DNA of 64,000 nt, taken from Pusillimonas sp. T2. Its GTDB lineage: Bacteria; Pseudomonadota; Gammaproteobacteria; Burkholderiales; Burkholderiaceae_B. A model generated the notes under the pieces. It had not been told where the DNA came from. It did not search any database and was given only the letters and a program-made list of their open reading frames with translations. The stretch covers positions 248,001 to 312,000 of the forward strand of contig NZ_NIQA01000003.1 in assembly GCF_002236805.1 (NCBI RefSeq), read 5' to 3'. This document shows positions 9,925 through 18,264 of this stretch, piece after piece (within the stretch, counting starts at the first letter, position 1; every line of letters starts with the position of its first letter). Both the position numbers and the translations under genes were made by a program.

Positions 9925-11085
9925 TTATTTCGTGGCGGCAACGACTTTGGTCGCGGCTTCGGCCATGGTGTCAGCACTAATGATGGGCAAACCGGACTCG
10001 GCCAGCAGCTTCTTGCCCAGCTCTTCGTTGGTACCCTTCATGCGCACGACCAGCGGCACATTGAGGTTAACGGCCTTGCATGCGGCAATAACGCCTTCGG
10101 CGATAACGTCGCAGCGCATGATGCCACCGAAGATGTTGACCAGGATGGCCTTGACGCCTTCGTTTTTGAGCATGATCTTGAAAGCTTCGGTGACTTTCTC
10201 GGCGGTTGCACCACCACCAACGTCGAGGAAGTTGGCAGGTTCGCCGCCAAACAGCTTGATGGTGTCCATGGTGGCCATGGCCAGACCAGCGCCGTTAACC
10301 AGGCAGCCGATGTTGCCGTCGAGCTGGATATAGGCCAGGTCGAACTTGCTGGCTTCAACTTCGGCGGGATCTTCTTCGTCGAGGTCGCGATAGGCCACGA
10401 TATCGGGGTGGCGGAACAACGCGTTGGAGTCGAAGTTGAACTTGGCGTCGAGCGCGATGATGTCGCCCGAACCGGTCAGGATGAGCGGGTTGATTTCGGC
10501 CAACGAAGAGTCGGTATCCCAGTAGGCTTTGTAAAGCTTCTGGAACTCGGCGGCAGCTTTGGCAACCGATGTCTCGGGCACGCCAATACCACGGGCCAGT
10601 TCAGCAGCCTCGGCGTCGGTCAGACCAGTTTTCGGGTCGACAAACACTTTGAGGATTTTCTCGGGGCTGTGCTCGGCCACTTCTTCGATGTCCATACCGC
10701 CTTCGCTGGACGCCATGACGCAAACGCGCTGCGTGCCACGGTCGGTAACGATACCAACGTAGTATTCTTTCTTGATGTCGGCGCCTTCTTCAATGAGCAG
10801 GCGGCGCACTTTTTGGCCTTCGGGGCCGGTTTGGTGCGTAACGAGCTGCATGCCCAGAATTTCGGACGACAATTGGCGAACTTCGTCGATCGAGCGTGCC
10901 AGCTTGACGCCGCCGCCCTTACCGCGGCCACCCGCGTGAATTTGCGCCTTGACGACCCACACAGGGCCACCGAGCTTTTCAGCAGCGGCAACGGCTTCGT
11001 CAACGGAGAAAGCAGGAATCCCGCGCGGCACTGTAACGCCAAATTTCTTCAGCAGTTCCTTGCCTTGATACTCGTGAATTTTCAT
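9925..11085 (-). CDS. sucC: Succinyl-CoA synthetase (ADP-forming) subunit beta
   Basis: 386 residues with an N-terminal ATP-grasp fold: [17 protein letters not shown] at the start, [18 protein letters not shown] (~46-63), and the metal/nucleotide-binding stretch [10 protein letters not shown] (~195-204). The C-terminal domain contains [30 protein letters not shown], the conserved beta-subunit signature. It pairs with SucD into an alpha2beta2 enzyme and is first in the sucCD operon. Confidence 0.98.
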   Translation of the reverse strand: MKIHEYQGKELLKKFGVTVPRGIPAFSVDEAVAAAEKLGGPVWVVKAQIHAGGRGKGGGVKLARSIDEVRQLSSEILGMQLVTHQTGPEGQKVRRLLIEEGADIKKEYYVGIVTDRGTQRVCVMASSEGGMDIEEVAEHSPEKILKVFVDPKTGLTDAEAAELARGIGVPETSVAKAAAEFQKLYKAYWDTDSSLAEINPLILTGSGDIIALDAKFNFDSNALFRHPDIVAYRDLDEEDPAEVEASKFDLAYIQLDGNIGCLVNGAGLAMATMDTIKLFGGEPANFLDVGGGATAEKVTEAFKIMLKNEGVKAILVNIFGGIMRCDVIAEGVIAACKAVNLNVPLVVRMKGTNEELGKKLLAESGLPIISADTMAEAATKVVAATK

Positions 11086-11140
11086 TTGTTACCTGTCAGA
11101 ACGTAAAAATAAGAAAAAAACTTGCCTGTGATGACACCGG

Positions 11141-11773
11141 CTAGCCGGCAGAGGTTGCGCCCCCTGGCTCCGTCGTGCCGGGCTCGGTATCGGACCCGGG
11201 CTTGACGTACCACTGGGGATAAAACTTCAGGGTCATGGGGCTATCGACCCGAAGGGCGTGACACCCTTCTATATGAAACGGACGCCGGGCCGGCTTATCG
11301 CCCTGTTCGGCCTGGGATGCATCGGACTCAGCCTGCTTGCGACGGCGTCCGGCCATGGTTTGAACGGCCGCCGTAGGCAAAATGTAAGACAACTCGGATA
11401 AATGCGTACAGCCTTCGGTACGAGCGAACCGCGCCTTGACTGCCTGACGAAACCCACGCAGCAGGTTCATGCCGACCATATCTTTGTAGTCGGGCGCGAT
11501 GGACGAACAGTATTCGTTGTACGGGGCTGCATCGTAGGCCGCAACCGCATCGGTGATGGTGAAATCTTCGGTGATGGTGAGACGAAGATGCATGTGATGC
11601 ACAGGCTGCCCGGCCTTGTGAATGGTGCCACCCGATTTGGGGAAATCGTAACCTTTAACGTCGATAAGTTCGGCTTCGAGATCCCACTGGCCGTCGTCTC
11701 GGGCGTATGCGTTGACACGCATTGAGCGTGTATGCACGTGCTCGCGAGCAACAGATGATGGTGGCAAAGGCAT
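11141..11773 (-). CDS. DUF2889 domain protein
   Basis: A 210-residue soluble protein of unknown function found mainly in beta- and gammaproteobacteria. The conserved core runs from HTRSMRVNAYARDDGQWDLEAELIDVK through HHMHLRLTI, and from YCSSIAPDYKDMVGMNLLRGFRQAVKARF to GCTHLSEL. The conserved Cys, His and Asp residues would suit metal or ligand binding, but no activity is established. The C-terminus (after ~150) is charged, then Gly/Thr/Pro-rich. It sits between recX and sucC on the same strand with 55- and 75-nt gaps and no obvious functional link. Confidence 0.75.
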   Translation of the reverse strand: MPLPPSSVAREHVHTRSMRVNAYARDDGQWDLEAELIDVKGYDFPKSGGTIHKAGQPVHHMHLRLTITEDFTITDAVAAYDAAPYNEYCSSIAPDYKDMVGMNLLRGFRQAVKARFARTEGCTHLSELSYILPTAAVQTMAGRRRKQAESDASQAEQGDKPARRPFHIEGCHALRVDSPMTLKFYPQWYVKPGSDTEPGTTEPGGATSAG

Positions 11774-11848
11774 GAAAGTGAGTTAATGCTTTAGGGCGAT
11801 AAACTCTTCAAGTATAACGCACTGCCCGGCGCTTGGCATAACCGGGCG

Positions 11849-12379
11849 CTATTCGAGAAAGTCGTCGAGATCACCCAGAATTTGTCGCAAAATGGCGGGT
11901 GAAAACCCGCGCGACGCCAAAAAACGCATTTGACGGGCATATTCTTTTGAGTCGGCCGGCGGCGCGCCAAACTTGCGTAGCCACACTGCTTTGGCGCGAT
12001 CGTATTCGGTAGCCCTGAGCTGGTCGTGGATGGCAGCGACATCATCGTCGGCCACACCATGACGACGCAGTTCTTGAACAACCACGGCCGCACCCTTTTT
12101 GGGCGCCCGACGATGCACCAGACTTTGCGCAAAACGCTGATTGGACTGCCATTTTTCACGCTCGAGCTCGTCGAGCACGCGGGTGAGTTCGTCGGGGTCA
12201 TCGGGGTTGGTATGCGGCGCAAGCTTGCGCTGGAGCTCGGCCCGGGAATGCTCGCGCCGCGACAAATAGCCGATGGCCCGCGCCTTAAGCGAAGGCCCCG
12301 TACGTGAAAAACCCCGGCGCTGACCGTCCGCTGCGTCGGGCGCAAGCTGCTCGAAGTCGTCGTCGGTGGAACCGGCCAT
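11849..12379 (-). CDS. recX: RecX, regulator of RecA
   Basis: A 176-residue all-helical protein that binds within RecA filaments and restrains their extension and ATPase. It shows the RecX repeats: AIGYLSRREHSRAELQRKL (~37-55), VLDELEREKWQSNQRFAQSLVHRRAPKKGAAVVVQELRRHGV (~68-109), and the C-terminal RQMRFLASRGFSPAILRQILGDLDD. It lies 25 nt downstream of recA, the classic recA-recX order, and probably depends on read-through from the LexA-controlled recA promoter. Confidence 0.94.
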   Translation of the reverse strand: MAGSTDDDFEQLAPDAADGQRRGFSRTGPSLKARAIGYLSRREHSRAELQRKLAPHTNPDDPDELTRVLDELEREKWQSNQRFAQSLVHRRAPKKGAAVVVQELRRHGVADDDVAAIHDQLRATEYDRAKAVWLRKFGAPPADSKEYARQMRFLASRGFSPAILRQILGDLDDFLE

Positions 12380-12404
12380 GAGACGTAAACGCTAAGGCTG
12401 CTGC

Positions 12405-13502
12405 TTAGTCTTCAGGCTTGCCTTCGAGGTCTTCGCCGGGAGCAGGAGAGTCACCCGATTCGGCGTAGGCCTTGGCTTGGGCTCGCGCCACGATACCCAT
12501 TTGATCACGCACGCGGTTTTCGATTTCGAAAGCCATTTCGGGGTGCTCTTTCAGGTATTCGCGCACGTTATCTTTACCTTGACCGATGCGTGTGCCGCTA
12601 TAGCTGAACCAGGCGCCGGCTTTGTCGACAATACCTGCTTGTACGCCCAAGTCGATGATTTCGCCCTCGCGCGAGATGCCCGCCCCGTACATGATGTCGA
12701 ATTCGGCCTGCTTGAACGGCGGCGCCACCTTGTTTTTGACGACTTTGACGCGTGTTTCGTTACCCACGACCTCGTCGCCCTTTTTGATTGAGCCAATACG
12801 GCGGATATCGAGGCGGACGGACGAGTAGAACTTGAGCGCATTACCGCCGGTGGTGGTTTCGGGGTTGCCGAACATGACGCCGATTTTCATGCGGATTTGG
12901 TTAATGAAAATAACCATACAGTTGGCACGCTTGATATTTGCCGTCAGTTTGCGCAAGGCCTGGCTCATGAGGCGGGCTTGCAAACCGGGGAGAGAATCGC
13001 CCATGTCGCCTTCGATTTCGGCTTTGGGCACCAACGCCGCGACCGAGTCGATAACGATAAGATCGACACCGCCCGAGCGAACCAGCGCGTCGGTGATTTC
13101 AAGGGCTTGTTCACCCGTGTCGGGCTGGGAAATAAGCAAGTCGGACAGATTGACACCAAGGCGCGAGGCATACTGCACGTCGAGCGCGTGTTCGGCATCG
13201 ATAAACGCACATGTGCCGCCAATTTTTTGCATTTCGGCAATGACTTGCAGCGTAAGCGTGGTTTTACCGGAGGATTCAGGGCCGTAGATTTCGACGACGC
13301 GACCACGCGGCAAACCACCGACGCCCAAAGCAATGTCGAGCCCCAACGAACCTGTAGAGACCACCTGGATGTCGTGTTCGACCTGGTTGTCGCCATAACG
13401 CATTACCGAGCCCTTACCAAACTGCTTTTCGATTTGCGACAGGGCCGCCGAGAGCGCTTTGGCGCGTTCTGCGGAAGCGGTTTTGCTTTGTTTAGCGTCC
13501 AT
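12405..13502 (-). CDS. recA: Recombinase RecA
   Basis: DNA-dependent ATPase that forms filaments on ssDNA, drives strand exchange and triggers LexA self-cleavage. 365 residues. Walker [10 protein letters not shown] is at 74-82, Walker [16 protein letters not shown] at ~148-162, the L2 region [22 protein letters not shown] at ~210, and there is an acidic C-terminal tail ([11 protein letters not shown]). AAGGA lies 6 nt before ATG at 13502. It is transcribed with recX from a LexA-controlled promoter and is divergent from rdgC, whose product antagonises RecA. Confidence 0.99.
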   Translation of the reverse strand: MDAKQSKTASAERAKALSAALSQIEKQFGKGSVMRYGDNQVEHDIQVVSTGSLGLDIALGVGGLPRGRVVEIYGPESSGKTTLTLQVIAEMQKIGGTCAFIDAEHALDVQYASRLGVNLSDLLISQPDTGEQALEITDALVRSGGVDLIVIDSVAALVPKAEIEGDMGDSLPGLQARLMSQALRKLTANIKRANCMVIFINQIRMKIGVMFGNPETTTGGNALKFYSSVRLDIRRIGSIKKGDEVVGNETRVKVVKNKVAPPFKQAEFDIMYGAGISREGEIIDLGVQAGIVDKAGAWFSYSGTRIGQGKDNVREYLKEHPEMAFEIENRVRDQMGIVARAQAKAYAESGDSPAPGEDLEGKPED

Positions 13503-13540
13503 GCTGGTTCCTTGGGGAAAAAATTGAATTATTGCATCAA

Positions 13541-13570
13541 ATTATACTGTATAAAAATACAGATAAACAA
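13541..13570 (-). promoter_or_regulatory. recA promoter with LexA (SOS) box
   Basis: On the minus strand TTGTTT (13565-13570) and TATAAT (13541-13546) are separated by 18 bp. The spacer contains CTGTATAAAAATACAG at 13547-13562, an intact CTG-N10-CAG SOS box next to the -10. LexA bound there would block RNA polymerase. Confidence 0.9.
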
Positions 13571-13591
13571 CTGTACAATGGGTTTATTGCC

Positions 13592-13618
13592 ATCTACCCG
13601 AGTGTCGCCCGGGTAGAT
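13592..13618 (+). promoter_or_regulatory. Stem-loop in the rdgC leader
   Basis: ATCTACCCG and CGGGTAGAT form a perfect 9-bp stem with a 9-nt loop, between the recA promoter and the rdgC start ~75 nt further on. It may be an mRNA hairpin or an operator; function unknown. Confidence 0.45.
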
Positions 13619-13693
13619 CTACGGGTGGATCATTCCGGTTTTTTTGGCCTTACAATCACCCGCTTTCTTTCTTCTTGTTCAGGCAGCTACCCT

Positions 13694-14596
13694 ATGTGGT
13701 TCAAAAATCTCAAAGTCTTTCGTCTTGCCCCCACCTGGTCGCTTTCGGTTAACGCCATCGAAGAAGCCCTTGAAAAAATGGCGTTTCGCCCCGGCAGCAG
13801 CCAAGACATGCAAAGCCTGGGTTGGGTACCACCGGCCGAAGGCCTGGGGCTGGTCCACGCCTTAAACGGCCAACTCCTGTTCAGCCTGCGCGCCGACAAA
13901 AAACTGTTGCCCAGCACGGTGGTCAGTCAGGTGGCCCGCGCTCGCGCCCAAGACATCGAAGAGCAGCAAGGCTACAAGCCTGGCCGCAAACAAATGAAAG
14001 AAATCAAAGAACGGGTCACTGAAGAACTGCTGCCCAAAGCGTTCAGCGTGTACCGCGACACCCGCGTCTGGGTCGACACCCGCAACCATTGGTTGGTTAT
14101 CGACGCGGCGGCCAGCGCCAAAAGCGATGAAGTCCTGGGCATGCTGGCCAAGGTATTTGACCCGTTCCCCGTTAGCCCGCTGTACACCGAAATGTCCCCT
14201 GCTTCAGCCATGACAAGCTGGTTGGTCGACGACGAGGCCCCGGGCGGCTTCAGCATCGACCAAGACACCGAACTGCGCTCAACCAGCGAAAGCGGTGCAG
14301 CGGTTCGCTATGTGCGCCACTCGCTCGAGTCTGCCGAAGTGCGTAAACACGTCGAGAATGGCAAGCAATGTACGCGCCTGGCGCTTACCTGGGCCGACCG
14401 CATCTCGTTTGTACTCACCGACGGGCTCGACATCAAGCGCGTCGCCCCGCTCGACGTCATCAAAGAGAACCCCGATGTCACCGGCGCCAACGACGCCGAC
14501 GCCTTCGACACCGACTTTGCGCTTATGACAGGCGAATTGTCCAAATTGCTCGACGACCTCATCAACGCGCTGGGCGGCGAGAAAGCCGTTCGGTAG
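13694..14596 (+). CDS. rdgC: Recombination-associated protein RdgC
   Basis: A 300-residue protein of the RdgC family, which forms a ring-shaped dimer around dsDNA and inhibits RecA-promoted strand exchange. The family N-terminus [11 protein letters not shown] fixes the start at 13694; an upstream in-frame extension to 13532 overlaps the recA promoter and is rejected. Also conserved are SLGWVPP (~42), [46 protein letters not shown] (~75-120) and [12 protein letters not shown] (~238). A divergent pairing of recA with its antagonist is a suggestive layout. Confidence 0.93.
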   Translation: MWFKNLKVFRLAPTWSLSVNAIEEALEKMAFRPGSSQDMQSLGWVPPAEGLGLVHALNGQLLFSLRADKKLLPSTVVSQVARARAQDIEEQQGYKPGRKQMKEIKERVTEELLPKAFSVYRDTRVWVDTRNHWLVIDAAASAKSDEVLGMLAKVFDPFPVSPLYTEMSPASAMTSWLVDDEAPGGFSIDQDTELRSTSESGAAVRYVRHSLESAEVRKHVENGKQCTRLALTWADRISFVLTDGLDIKRVAPLDVIKENPDVTGANDADAFDTDFALMTGELSKLLDDLINALGGEKAVR

Positions 14597-14614
14597 TAAC
14601 TCGCAGGTAGCCGT

Positions 14615-14654
14615 AAAAAAAATCCGGCGCAATTGCCTGCGCCGGATTTTTTTT
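14615..14654. terminator. Bidirectional terminator between rdgC and pyrB
   Basis: Eight A, then a TCCGGCGCA stem arm, a 6-nt loop, the complementary arm and eight T (14615-14631 pairs with 14638-14654). Symmetric, so it serves both convergent genes. Confidence 0.92.
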
Positions 14655-14670
14655 GGGGAACACAACCTGG

Positions 14671-15966
14671 TTAATCAATCCCATGGAAAATACTGTCGTC
14701 AGGCCCGATATGCGACGGCGGGCTCCAGGTCACATCGCGCAACGAATGCTGCACCAAGCCCTCGACCCCCAGTAACACCGCAAAAATAGCCATCCGCACA
14801 GGGATACCGTTGTCGGTTTGACGGAAAATGGCCAGTCGCGGATCATCATTCAGGTCAACGCTCAGGTCATTGGCACCTTCACGGCTATCACGCGGCAAGG
14901 GGTGCATGACAATGACATCGGGGCCGCAACACTGGTCGACAATGGCTTTGTTGACCTGGAAGTCGGCGCTGTAGCCCTCCAAGTCTTCGCCGGAAAAGCG
15001 CTCTTTTTGCACGCGGGTGGCATAGATCACATCGGCCCCAACCAGGCCCTCTTCCAACGAATGCGTTTGCTCGATCACATGGCCACCATGACGGCCGACC
15101 TGCTCAAGAATATAGTCGGGCATTTCCAGGCCCTTGGGCGCCACCAAAGTAAATTTCAGGCCGCGGTACAAGGCCAGCAGCTTGATCAATGAGTGCACGG
15201 TACGGCCATACTTCAGGTCGCCCACCAGGGCAATATGCGCGCCGTCGAGCAACTTACCCAAGCGCGAGAACTCAGTCAGAATGGTGTACAAGTCAAGCAA
15301 GGCCTGACTGGGGTGTTCGCCTGGGCCGTCGCCACCATTCACCACCGGGATATTCGTCGCCCGGGCAAATTCAGCCACCGAACCCTGATCGGGGTGGCGG
15401 ATAACCATGGCATCGACATAGCCGCTAAGTACGCGGCTGGTATCGTAAATAGACTCGCCCTTGGCCATCGAGGAAAAGGTAAAACCCGTGGTGTCGCACA
15501 CCGACCCACCCAGGCGACAAAACGCCGCACCAAAACTTACGCGAGTACGCGTACTGGCTTCGAAGAACAGGTTGCCGAGTACTGCGCCTTCAAGCACGCG
15601 CGAGACCTTCTGCCGACGCGCAATGGGCTGCATCAGGTCCGCAATGCGGAACAGCTCTTCAACGGATTCGCGTGAGAACTGATCGACGGACAACAACTGG
15701 TGCTTGCCGTCAACGGCAATACGTTGACGCAGCGGGCCCGATTGCGCGCTTTGCGCATACTTTTGCAGCAACGATTCGTTTTCAACGATTTCGGTAACGA
15801 ACCGCCCCACGACTTCAGGCATATTGCGGGCTTCTTGCGACCCCTCGGGGAGCAACCATGTGTCGAGGGCGCGACGCTTGACGCCAATACGCGCAGCAAA
15901 AACGTCACGCGTGAGATTGAGGCGGCGCATAGCATCGCGCAAAAAAACTTGTTGAGAGACCGACAT
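14671..15966 (-). CDS. pyrB: Aspartate carbamoyltransferase, long form with N-terminal HTH-like extension
   Basis: Catalyses carbamoyl phosphate + aspartate to carbamoyl aspartate, the committed step of pyrimidine synthesis. At 431 residues it exceeds the ~310-residue catalytic chain. The extra N-terminal ~75 residues resemble a lambda/XRE-type HTH (FLRDAMRRLNLTRDVFAARIGVKRRALDTWL). Catalytic residues are intact: ASTRTR (138-143), MAKGES (80s-loop Lys), VIRHP (Arg105 equivalent), EHPSQALLDLYT (His134/Gln137), VGDLKYGRTVHSL (Arg167), YATRVQKERF (Arg229) and HPLPR. No pyrC-like partner or PyrI gene adjoins it. The TACGCA-type dyad just upstream raises autoregulation as a possibility. Confidence 0.93.
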   Translation of the reverse strand: MSVSQQVFLRDAMRRLNLTRDVFAARIGVKRRALDTWLLPEGSQEARNMPEVVGRFVTEIVENESLLQKYAQSAQSGPLRQRIAVDGKHQLLSVDQFSRESVEELFRIADLMQPIARRQKVSRVLEGAVLGNLFFEASTRTRVSFGAAFCRLGGSVCDTTGFTFSSMAKGESIYDTSRVLSGYVDAMVIRHPDQGSVAEFARATNIPVVNGGDGPGEHPSQALLDLYTILTEFSRLGKLLDGAHIALVGDLKYGRTVHSLIKLLALYRGLKFTLVAPKGLEMPDYILEQVGRHGGHVIEQTHSLEEGLVGADVIYATRVQKERFSGEDLEGYSADFQVNKAIVDQCCGPDVIVMHPLPRDSREGANDLSVDLNDDPRLAIFRQTDNGIPVRMAIFAVLLGVEGLVQHSLRDVTWSPPSHIGPDDSIFHGID

Positions 15967-15982
15967 GAGAAACCTCTTAATG

Positions 15983-16041
15983 TACGCAGTGCGTATATTT
16001 TATTTTGCGCGACGCGCAAAGACGAGGTTTATATACGCAGT
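15983..16041 (-). promoter_or_regulatory. Dyad-rich leader/operator region of pyrB
   Basis: TACGCA-G-TGCGTA (15983-15995) is a perfect dyad 17 nt upstream of the start codon. A half-site TGCGTATAT (15990-15998) recurs inverted as ATATACGCA at 16031-16039. Between them TTTGCGC-GAC-GCGCAAA (16004-16020) is a second perfect dyad. The paired half-sites look like binding sites for a dimeric regulator, possibly the HTH extension of PyrB itself. Confidence 0.5.
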
Positions 16042-16054
16042 TTTGACAAAAAAC

Positions 16055-16087
16055 AACGCCCGCTCCCTAAAAAGGTGAGCGGGCGTT
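16055..16087 (-). terminator. Terminator of the lipoprotein gene
   Basis: AACGCCCGCTC and GAGCGGGCGTT form an 11-bp stem, followed on the minus strand by GTTTTTT. It ends the transcript of 16156-16740 just before the pyrB promoter. Confidence 0.85.
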
Positions 16088-16155
16088 ATTTTGCATGGGT
16101 ACGACGGAAAAACAGAGTGGCTTAACCTACGATTTGCGTCGCCGCATACAACCAA

Positions 16156-16740
16156 TTAATTGCCAGCTGCGCCGCCACCTGTAGCGGCAGGCTCGGGGGG
16201 CACGCCGGCAATGGCCCGCGCGGCTGCTGTCGCGTTGGCTTCGGTACCTACGCCAAACACCAGTTGACTGGTTGAAACGGCTGTCGTGTAGCCCGGCGCC
16301 GCCATCATCGTCCGCCCCACCACAAGGGCCAGACGCATATTTGGGTTGGCCGCCGTAATATCTTCTACCTTCTTCTTACCCAGTTCGGTCAGACCCAATG
16401 CCAACAAGCCTTCGCCCTGAGCACTGGTGCCGGCACGAACGTCGTCAAGGTCGTCGCGGGTAATGATGGGCTGAGGGTTGAGATAAATGGTACCGGCCTG
16501 AATTTGCACTGCACGCCAGCCCGCGTGATTCTCGGTGTCGGCCAGGAAAACAGCCACGGGCGCACCCTGACGCGTCGCCTGAACCGTTTCAGCCGGTTTG
16601 GACTGTTCGGTTGCGGCTTGCGGCGCAGGCGCAGCCGAGCCCTGCTGCTGACCTTGCCCCACAGGAACGGTTTGACAAGCCGCCAGCGCCAAAAGCCCTA
16701 GCGGCAACAAGAAACGACCGACGTGATGAACTGTTTTCAT
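16156..16740 (-). CDS. Predicted outer-membrane lipoprotein
   Basis: 194 residues beginning with a lipoprotein signal (MKTVHHVGRFLLPLGLLALAAC) whose lipobox LAAC puts the lipidated Cys at ~22. A Gln/Ala/Pro/Ser-rich linker follows to ~60, then a folded domain with VAVFLADTENHAGWRAVQIQAGTIYLNPQPIITRDDLDDVRA and LALVVGRTMMAAPGYTTAVSTSQLVFGV. That domain resembles the SecD/GlpM-like P1 type seen in other proteobacterial lipoproteins, but I cannot assign a function. It is monocistronic, with its own terminator. Confidence 0.7.
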   Translation of the reverse strand: MKTVHHVGRFLLPLGLLALAACQTVPVGQGQQQGSAAPAPQAATEQSKPAETVQATRQGAPVAVFLADTENHAGWRAVQIQAGTIYLNPQPIITRDDLDDVRAGTSAQGEGLLALGLTELGKKKVEDITAANPNMRLALVVGRTMMAAPGYTTAVSTSQLVFGVGTEANATAAARAIAGVPPEPAATGGGAAGN

Positions 16741-16830
16741 GATGCCCCTTCCTTTGCTTCAAATTTGATATCTGATTTTAGCAGGCCTGTTTTTACGTGC
16801 TTTGCGACGATGATGTCGCAAATATGTCGT

Positions 16831-16836
16831 TATAAT
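16831..16836 (+). promoter_or_regulatory. Consensus -10 box upstream of the 46-residue membrane protein
   Basis: TATAAT lies 51 bp before the start codon at 16888. No convincing -35 is visible at 16-18 bp upstream, so this is offered only as a probable -10 element. Confidence 0.45.
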
Positions 16837-16887
16837 GCCGCCTTTAATATGCATTGCGCAATCAACACTAATTTACGGAGGCCCCAC

Positions 16888-17028
16888 ATGGCTAATGACA
16901 AACCCAAGTTTTCCGCAGGCCTGGTCACGGTAATCATTACGCTGGTTTTCGTTGCCTTGTTCGGCTTTTTCGTCATGGAAGGCGCAGCAGGCATCAACCA
17001 GCACGCTGCACTGGTGCAGGGTAACTAA
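16888..17028 (+). CDS. 46-residue single-TM protein
   Basis: A short ORF with GGAG 7-8 nt before its ATG and a TATAAT box 50 bp upstream. The product has a charged head (MANDKPKFSAG), one strongly hydrophobic helix (LVTVIITLVFVALFGFFVM) and a small polar tail. An upstream in-frame extension to 16723 would overlap the divergent lipoprotein start and lacks conserved character. No family recognised. It may be co-transcribed with the tRNA 50 bp downstream, as there is no terminator between them. Confidence 0.65.
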   Translation: MANDKPKFSAGLVTVIITLVFVALFGFFVMEGAAGINQHAALVQGN

Positions 17029-17078
17029 GTATTTGACACATTAGCCGCGGTGTAAGCGGCTGGTGCGTAACCTTTTAA

Positions 17079-17157
<79 letters not shown>

Positions 17158-17235
17158 ATATCTACGCGGTTCTTGAAATATTTTTAAGTATCGCCGCTTC
17201 GCTTAAGCTCGTTCGCTTAGCAAGCAAAAAATTAG

Positions 17236-17258
17236 CCCGCCACGTGCGGGTTTTTTTT
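17236..17258 (+). terminator. Terminator after the CAU tRNA
   Basis: CCCGC-CACGT-GCGGG followed by eight T, ~80 nt downstream of the tRNA. Confidence 0.85.
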
Positions 17259-17305
17259 ATGCTAAAAATACTGTATATTTAACCAGTTAATTACAAGACT
17301 GAACC

Positions 17306-17596
17306 ATGTACACCATTACCCTTCAAGACCCCCCTTCAGATATCCCAGAACGCGCCCTTAACGACGCCCAGAACAGATTTCAGAAAACGCTTGAACGCGC
17401 TTTGGGTGGCCCGGAAAATGTCATTGCAGCATACCGCGCTTGGCAAACAGCTGAAGAAACATCCGAGACCGAAATGTCAGACGAAGATATTGCAATGGCC
17501 AAGAAATGGCTGGTTGCCGCATCGCGCGCAAGAAACGATGGCCTACGAGATCTGGGCGAGACAGAAGCTTGGTTTGAGGTCAAGCTAGTACGCTAA
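17306..17596 (+). CDS. Hypothetical protein
   Basis: A 96-residue soluble, mostly helical and acidic protein (PPSDIPERALNDAQNRFQKTLERALGGPENVIAAYRAWQ). No family recognised. No clear Shine-Dalgarno precedes the ATG, but the ORF lies alone between a terminator and a convergent gene, and no better ORF occupies the region. Codon use is less GC-biased at third positions than in the neighbours, hinting at acquired DNA. Confidence 0.5.
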   Translation: MYTITLQDPPSDIPERALNDAQNRFQKTLERALGGPENVIAAYRAWQTAEETSETEMSDEDIAMAKKWLVAASRARNDGLRDLGETEAWFEVKLVR

Positions 17597-17665
17597 CCCC
17601 TTAGCCGCTTACATACCGGCAAAGCCTTACTCATTAGTTGCAGGCAAATTTTGAATTTCCGGTAC

Positions 17666-18016
17666 TCAGGCCTCGTCATCATCAAGATGAAACACGTGAA
17701 GTATCCTGTGCATGATCGGGGCCATCACCAGACCTAAAACAGCAACAAACACAACACTGATGTACGCACTGTAAAGGGCGAGAAAAATCTTGCCCTGCAC
17801 GGTGGCGGGCAACATAGTCGGCCCTATGCCACTTGCGATCATCGCCATGTTCAGCGCCGCATCATGCCAATGCACGCCGTCCTCGAACCACATGTAGCCC
17901 ATCATGCTGCACAGCAGCGACACCAGTATGAAAGCAAGCGCCAAAAGCAGATGCTTGAGCATCCGAATTGCAAACTGGCGCTTGCTAATCACCTGCTCAA
18001 TACGCGACTCGTACAC
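17666..18016 (-). CDS. Two-TM potassium-channel-like membrane protein with altered filter
   Basis: A protein of ~116 residues with an N-terminal coiled/charged segment, TM1 (LLLALAFILVSLLCSMMGYMWF), a re-entrant-like region (DAALNMAMIASGIGPTMLPAT), then QGKIFLALYSAYISVVFVAVLGLV and a short acidic tail. The 'P.T..GKIFALYS' pattern after the loop is what follows the filter in two-TM K+ channels, but the usual TVGYGD is replaced by ASGIGPT. GTG at 18016 is preferred because AGGGGAG stands 6 nt upstream. Function unknown; channel ancestry is inference. Confidence 0.6.
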   Translation of the reverse strand: MYESRIEQVISKRQFAIRMLKHLLLALAFILVSLLCSMMGYMWFEDGVHWHDAALNMAMIASGIGPTMLPATVQGKIFLALYSAYISVVFVAVLGLVMAPIMHRILHVFHLDDDEA

Positions 18017-18264
18017 CCTCAACTCCCCTTGCAAATGTTTGGCGCCATCCTACAACAGTTTTTGTTGATGCTCGACCGAGTCCAACGCTTGGGAAGCACC
18101 AGATAGCACAATATAAACAAGGGGGCTGCCGAACAAAGCGCCCCAAATGAACCGGCAAATTCCGCAACACCCCTGAATTCTGGCCTTAATCGGCAATTTG
18201 CCAACACCCTGTTTTTGCTACGCTGACGGGCTAACCACATAGTTAACACCGGAGCCCGTGCACC

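Noticed and set aside
13532-13693. 54-codon upstream extension of rdgC
   Set aside because: It covers the recA promoter and LexA box; the family N-terminus begins at 13694.
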